NCBI RefSeq assembly: GCF_000003605.2
Contig: NW_003139819.1
Coordinates: 16,013 to 26,115 of the forward strand
Direction: 5' to 3'
Source: Saccoglossus kowalevskii
Lineage: Eukaryota > Hemichordata > Enteropneusta > Harrimaniidae
DNA length: 10,103 bases
A program made the position numbers and the translations under genes. Shown here in pieces: positions 7,015 through 10,103 of this stretch (the stretch's first letter is position 1; each line of letters starts with the position of its first letter). The notes under the pieces are model-generated. The model was not told the origin of the DNA and searched no databases. It worked only from the letters and a program-made list of their open reading frames with translations.

Positions 7015-7693
7015 AATGCAGCATTTCAGATGATTGCATAATTTAGTCAAATTTAATCAAATCCTCCTGCTCTCGTACAGATATAATCTCGTTCATTCTT
7101 TTTTTATTAATATTATCCCGAAAACGTTCCGAGCGTGGCGATCAGACCCAGCGATTCGAGTGCCCGAACCACACAATAAAAACAATATTTCTTAGTGTGT
7201 AAAATATATTCTGTTGTAACATCCGCATCTATGATTCATACTGATATTGATTATTTTAATATTGAAAATTGACATTTAGAAAATAAGGCCGCCTATGGCA
7301 AATTGACCCGTCCTAAACATTTATGAAAGTATGAAACTCAGGAAAATCAACAAACTTATCCAAGTGAGAATCGTATCAGTCATTAGTTGTAAATGCCACT
7401 TTTTTCGGAAGCAAGAAAATAGTTTCAAACGATGATGCTGTCGTTCGCATGATGACCGCCAGATTTTGTAATTTCTTACGCCACAAGAGGGCGCTAGCGT
7501 TGTTCATCTTTCGTTTATTTGCGCAGGACGCTGGAAACCAGCGAATCATGATGGCACTGCAATCAGCCAATATTGTGTTTGTTACGTTCAGTGTACATTT
7601 TTCTTTATGTTTTTTTACACATATATTTAAAACCAAGGTATATAGAGTAATCCACAAATTGTTTAGCCATTGGGTCTATTTTTTCAGTCTCTT
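7015..7693. other. Unassigned, comparatively CpG-rich segment between two poly-G tracts
   Basis: Clusters of CpG occur at about 7120-7170 (CCGAAAACGTTCCGAGCG) and 7400-7550. No domain-bearing frame is visible. The two overlapping open frames here, 93 codons on the minus strand and 102 on the plus strand, have no recognisable motif, and the longer one reads through the G11 tract. The segment holds the CTCF-like motif listed separately. Confidence 0.4.
7481..7495 (+). promoter_or_regulatory. CTCF-like binding motif
   Basis: CCACAAGAGGGCGCT matches the CTCF core as I recall it (CCA-S-N-AG-R-GGGCGCT form) at every strongly constrained position. CTCF is an 11-zinc-finger insulator and architectural protein conserved across bilaterians. 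It lies in a locally CpG-rich stretch. The match is to sequence only; occupancy is unknown, and the motif also spreads in some repeats. Confidence 0.45.
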
Positions 7694-7704
7694 GGGGGGG
7701 GGGG
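7694..7704. repeat. Poly-G tract (G11) at the LINE 3' boundary
   Basis: CTTG11TATATT lies directly outside the 3' end of the long LINE copy. On the LINE's strand it is a C-run following the tail. Confidence 0.95.
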
Positions 7705-7736
7705 TATATTTACTAAGTAATGTAATAGTAATAGTC

Positions 7737-7742
7737 TTTATT
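7737..7742 (-). promoter_or_regulatory. Polyadenylation signal AATAAA of the long LINE copy
   Basis: AATAAA on the minus strand in the context CTTCAATAAAGACT, followed within 30 bases by the short-repeat tail. That is the expected order at the 3' end of a LINE. Confidence 0.6.
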
Positions 7743-7965
7743 GAAGTCGTATCCTAAAAATGGACATAGATCTAAGTACAATAAAGCATGGTTGTCATTC
7801 CATGTCAGAAACATGATACACTAAAAGATACACTAGTATAAAATAACTTAACTAAAAACAACAAATATGCCCGAAAGTGGGTTAGAAATGCAAATTAATT
7901 AAGTAAATGTTAGGATTACTTATTTAGATATCTGTGAAGCGTTTTTTTTTTTTTAATTTGCTTTC

Positions 7966-9015
7966 TCATATGTTGAAACATTCGTATATATATTTTGCTA
8001 GACATTTTAGCATGACAGTATTCTTTGTACCTAGTATGTTAATAAAGCTTGTATCAGTGTTGCCCTCAGAACACTGTCCAATTGTGTTGAGAAGGATTTG
8101 TCTTTCACGTTTGTATAACTGACATTTTAACAGAAAGTGCTCTTCATCTTCAATATCATTTGTATTGCATACAGAACAGCTTCTTTCGGTAATGTTAATT
8201 TTATGATATCTGCCCATTTCAATTTGTAAAACATGTTTGGTCATTGATGATCTGTGTAGTGGGTTATTTACTGTCAGCAGATAATTTTCAAGTCCAAATT
8301 CAGTTTTTAATTTTCTATAAGTACGTAGTTTATTTCTGTGGTTAATACCTTTATTGTCATTGTTTAGAGAATCCCTACTGTTTATTTTGATGTTTGTTTC
8401 AAGTGCTGTAGTAATATTATTTATTAGGTATTTGTTCTCATTAATCTTTACATTTTCCCACTCATGTTCCATATTAAGGTCTTTGAGAATTGTTTTAATA
8501 CAATAGACCCAATTTTGGCTGACTGAGTTATCCATATTGATTGCCAATCTGTATGCTTCATTTATGAGGCTGTTTTCAGGCATATTGCGCAATCTCAACC
8601 AATATTTAAACATCTGTCTGATACATGTAGTTATTAGGGGATATCGTCCCAATTCTAATAAGCAGGCAAGGTTTGTGGTCCTGCAGTTTACTTTCAGTAT
8701 GTACTTGCAAAATTTTAAGTGCATTTTTTCCATTGGTGACAATAAGTGCATCAGATAGTTTTTATTTTTTATTATGTCACATTTCCAAATTTCTGCACAA
8801 TATGTGAGTATTGATTTGATCATAGTGTCAAACATTTTCAGATAGATTTTGATGGGAACTTGTGTTTCCGAGTAGAGCATCTGCTTCAGTTTGAAAAATT
8901 CCTTCAGAGCCCGGTTTTTCAAGTCTACTTGTGCTATATCTAGGTTCTCAGTGGTATTTAGTTTTATACCAAAATACATGTATGAGGATACTCTTTCTAA
9001 TTCTTGATCATTCAC
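7966..9015 (-). pseudogene. LINE ORF2 C-terminal half (post-RT region with zinc knuckle)
   Basis: An uninterrupted 350-codon frame (349 residues plus a TGA at 7966). It begins in mid-domain at a GTG, and residues of the same protein continue upstream in another frame, so this is not a true start. Residues 10-20 carry the YFGIKLN motif that follows the RT palm. Residues 60-77 include the FD..IKSILTYCAEIW segment. ELGRYPL is at 121-127, LR.YRKLK at 230-237 and IEMGRY at 265-270. The knuckle C280-x2-C283-x9-H293-x4-C298 is followed by a YKRER segment. The full element would nick chromosomal DNA and reverse-transcribe its own RNA there (target-primed reverse transcription). This half contributes nucleic-acid binding. 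It is probably non-functional because the upstream RT is broken. Confidence 0.9.
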
Positions 9016-9264
9016 ATAAAATTTTATTTTATTTAAAGTTTTCCCACTTTTGTTAAATATTATAGTTTTGATTTTGCAATATTAATGTTTATTTTCCATT
9101 TTTTACAGTAGGTTTCAAGATTAGTTATTGCATTCTGTAACCCTGATTTAGTCTCCATAGGATCACAAGGTCATCAGCGTATAATAGGCAAGGGAGTTTA
9201 TGATTTAAAAGCGTTGGTGCATCATTTTCAGACGAGTGTATATGTTTCTTTATGTCATTAATAT
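9016..9264 (-). pseudogene. LINE reverse transcriptase fragment with YADD catalytic motif, frameshifted
   Basis: Immediately after the palindrome the RT resumes as INDIKKHIH, then reaches LLYADDLVIL, with YADD at 9170-9181; this is motif C, whose two Asp bind the catalytic metal. The frame then shifts near the following LVILW. A second stretch reads METKSGLQNAITNLE and CKKWKININIAKSK. A one-base deletion after AKSK is needed to join IIFNKSGKTLNKIKF and then the long downstream frame. So at least two frame breaks lie between the palindrome and 9015, although every expected RT segment is still present in order. It is too broken to appear as a single open frame. Confidence 0.8.
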
Positions 9265-9307
9265 ATATATTCACAGTTCCTCTATCATAGAGGGACTGTG
9301 AATATAT
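9265..9307. repeat. 43-bp near-perfect palindrome inserted in the RT gene
   Basis: Arms 9265-9285 and 9287-9307 are complementary at 20 of 21 positions around a single central base (9286). The sole mismatch (T at 9278, G at 9294) would be a G-U wobble in one RNA strand. The core is TCACAGTTCCTCTAT and its complement. It sits exactly between NIF and INDI of the RT, where related proteins read without a gap, so about 34-37 bases are extra. It brings in an in-frame stop. Confidence 0.85.
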
Positions 9308-9557
9308 TGAACAATAATGGGCTTAGAACATCACCCTGTCTGATGCCTCTTTGCACAGGAAAGGTGTCCTTTTTGGTTTTCACACAGCCAACAGAATTTT
9401 GGTATATGTCTTTTACTATTTTATAAAACTTATTGATTCCCATTTGTTTCAACTTGTGCAGTAGGCCTTCATGCCAAACAGAATCAAAGGCCTTTTGAAA
9501 ATCAATCAAAGAAAGCGTAGAAAGAACTCCCGTGTGCTGAGAGTATTGGAGACACAT
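9285..9557 (-). pseudogene. LINE reverse transcriptase fragment with motifs A and B
   Basis: This 90-residue frame holds LIDFQKAFDSVWH (residues 17-29), which is RT motif A with the metal-binding Asp19. It then has the helical stretch LLHKLKQMGI and QRGIRQGDVLSPLLFNIF (69-86), which is motif B and the start of the following helix. The last four residues (TVPL) and the stop come from the palindrome, so true RT sequence ends at about 9308. The Met at the beginning is not a start: RT domains of this type begin well over 100 residues earlier, and that part is missing because the tandem array begins about 18 bp away. Confidence 0.88.
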
Positions 9558-9574
9558 TAAAAATTAATTCAAAA

Positions 9575-10103
9575 TGGAAACGCAGAAAACTAATTATGCA
9601 AATAAGGTAACTAATATTAACAGATTTAAGTGTAAAACTAATAAGGTCTGCACAATGTACCAAGTTTCATTGAAATGTGATTAGAACCAAAAAAATATTA
9701 ATTATTATGCTAATTAGAGAATTAATATGAACAGATTTTAACCCAAAATTAATCAGGCTGTCTATTGTCCTAGAGCATTTATGTACCTAGTTTTATTCAA
9801 ATGTGATGATCAATACTTGAGATATAGTATTAAATAATTATGTTAATTAAGTGATTAATAAGCATAAATATTTACCAAAAACTAATATGGTGTATAGTAT
9901 AGGTTCATTGAAATGTGACAGGTACTCTTTAAAAGTTTCATTGAAATCCAATGAGTGGTTTTTAGACATCAGTGCAACAGCCATAAAACAGCAACAAATT
10001 AACTAATAATGCAAATTAGGTGATTAATATGCACAAATATTTACCCCAAAACTAATTAGGTCTCTGCACAGTCCTCAAGTAACTATGTACCAAGTTTCAT
10101 TGA
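9575..10103 (+). repeat. Degenerate tandem repeat array, right copy
   Basis: It carries the same landmarks in the same orientation as 1-735: TGGAAACGCAGAAAAC, ATGCAAAT (9596 and 10009), GGTAACTAATAT, TTTAACCCAAAATTAAT, GTACCAAGTTTCATTGAAA, and CAATGAGTGGTTTTTAGACAT. The units are more divergent than in the left array, and one unit has ATGCTAATT in place of ATGCAAATT. The array runs off the right edge. No CA tract or terminal hairpin is reached, as expected if the element's 3' end lies beyond the window. Confidence 0.88.

Larger units (their letters stand above)
7705..9573 (-). mobile_element. Non-LTR retrotransposon (LINE) relic, 5' part missing
   Basis: Read on the minus strand, the relic holds the middle and end of a reverse transcriptase polyprotein and then a 3' UTR of about 225 bp. 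The UTR ends in TTCAATAAAGACTATTACT, followed by TAATAG-like tail steps. The coding part is in three pieces: 9308-9557 (RT motifs A and B), about 9016-9264 (motif C) and 7966-9015 (thumb-side region and zinc knuckle). They are broken by a palindromic insertion and a one-base frameshift. The endonuclease and the RT N-terminus are absent. The C-terminal layout (ELGRYPL, IE.GRY, CCHC) is the kind found in the wide Jockey/CR1/I-related assemblage. I do not assign a clade. With so few disabling changes it is likely fairly young. The right end is fixed only to within 9557-9574. Confidence 0.88.

Noticed and set aside
7125-7175. tRNA gene or tRNA-derived SINE (GATTCGAGTGC resembles a B box)
   Set aside because: Two mismatches to the B box, no A box at the right distance, and no cloverleaf could be drawn.
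7449-7757. 102-codon plus-strand open frame
   Set aside because: It reads through the G11 tract, overlaps a 93-codon frame on the other strand, runs into the LINE 3' UTR and has no recognisable motif.
8537-8758. 73-codon plus-strand frame
   Set aside because: It is antisense to the LINE coding region and is a shadow of it.

Overview
This is a piece of an AT-rich animal nuclear genome, most likely from a marine invertebrate. The evidence is spliced exons with GT/AG borders that each encode one LDL-receptor class A (LDLa) domain, decayed non-LTR retrotransposons (LINEs), degenerate tandem repeats, microsatellites and foldback elements. There is no bacterial-style gene organisation. I cannot name the species or phylum from the sequence.

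Layout. Bases 1-735 hold a degenerate tandem array (unit mostly about 140 bp) that ends in a CA microsatellite and a compact hairpin (to about 816). Bases 1176-3707 hold three minus-strand exons (3600-3707, then 1896-2012, then 1176-1280) of one LDLa-repeat gene. All three are phase 1-1 cassettes, and the gene must continue outside them on both sides. The long intron between the first two holds a foldback repeat (2178-2384), an ATT microsatellite and a C-run. Bases 3708-4830 show no gene. A possible plus-strand LINE tail lies near 4840-4926. A minus-strand 5'-truncated LINE copy (about 5008-5528) keeps only the C-terminal zinc knuckle and a 3' UTR, and may have target-site duplications. Bases 5545-6035 are unassigned but relatively CpG-rich. 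A second copy of the foldback repeat follows (6040-6262), then a different foldback (6478-6598). The segment 7015-7693 lies between two poly-G tracts and holds a strong CTCF-like motif.

Bases 7705-9560 are a much longer minus-strand LINE relic. It has reverse transcriptase motif A, the RQGDVLSP motif B, the YADD catalytic motif C, a long C-terminal region with a CCHC zinc knuckle, and a 3' UTR with AATAAA. It is broken by a 43-bp near-perfect palindrome and by at least one further frameshift. From about 9575 to the right edge the same tandem-repeat family as on the left begins again in the same orientation, right where the LINE reading frame ends.

The only likely host gene is the LDLa protein, whose domains are extracellular ligand-binding modules. 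Everything else recognisable is mobile or repetitive DNA. I found no convincing new multi-gene system. The most unusual items are the two-copy foldback family, the palindrome inside the RT gene and the array/LINE junction.
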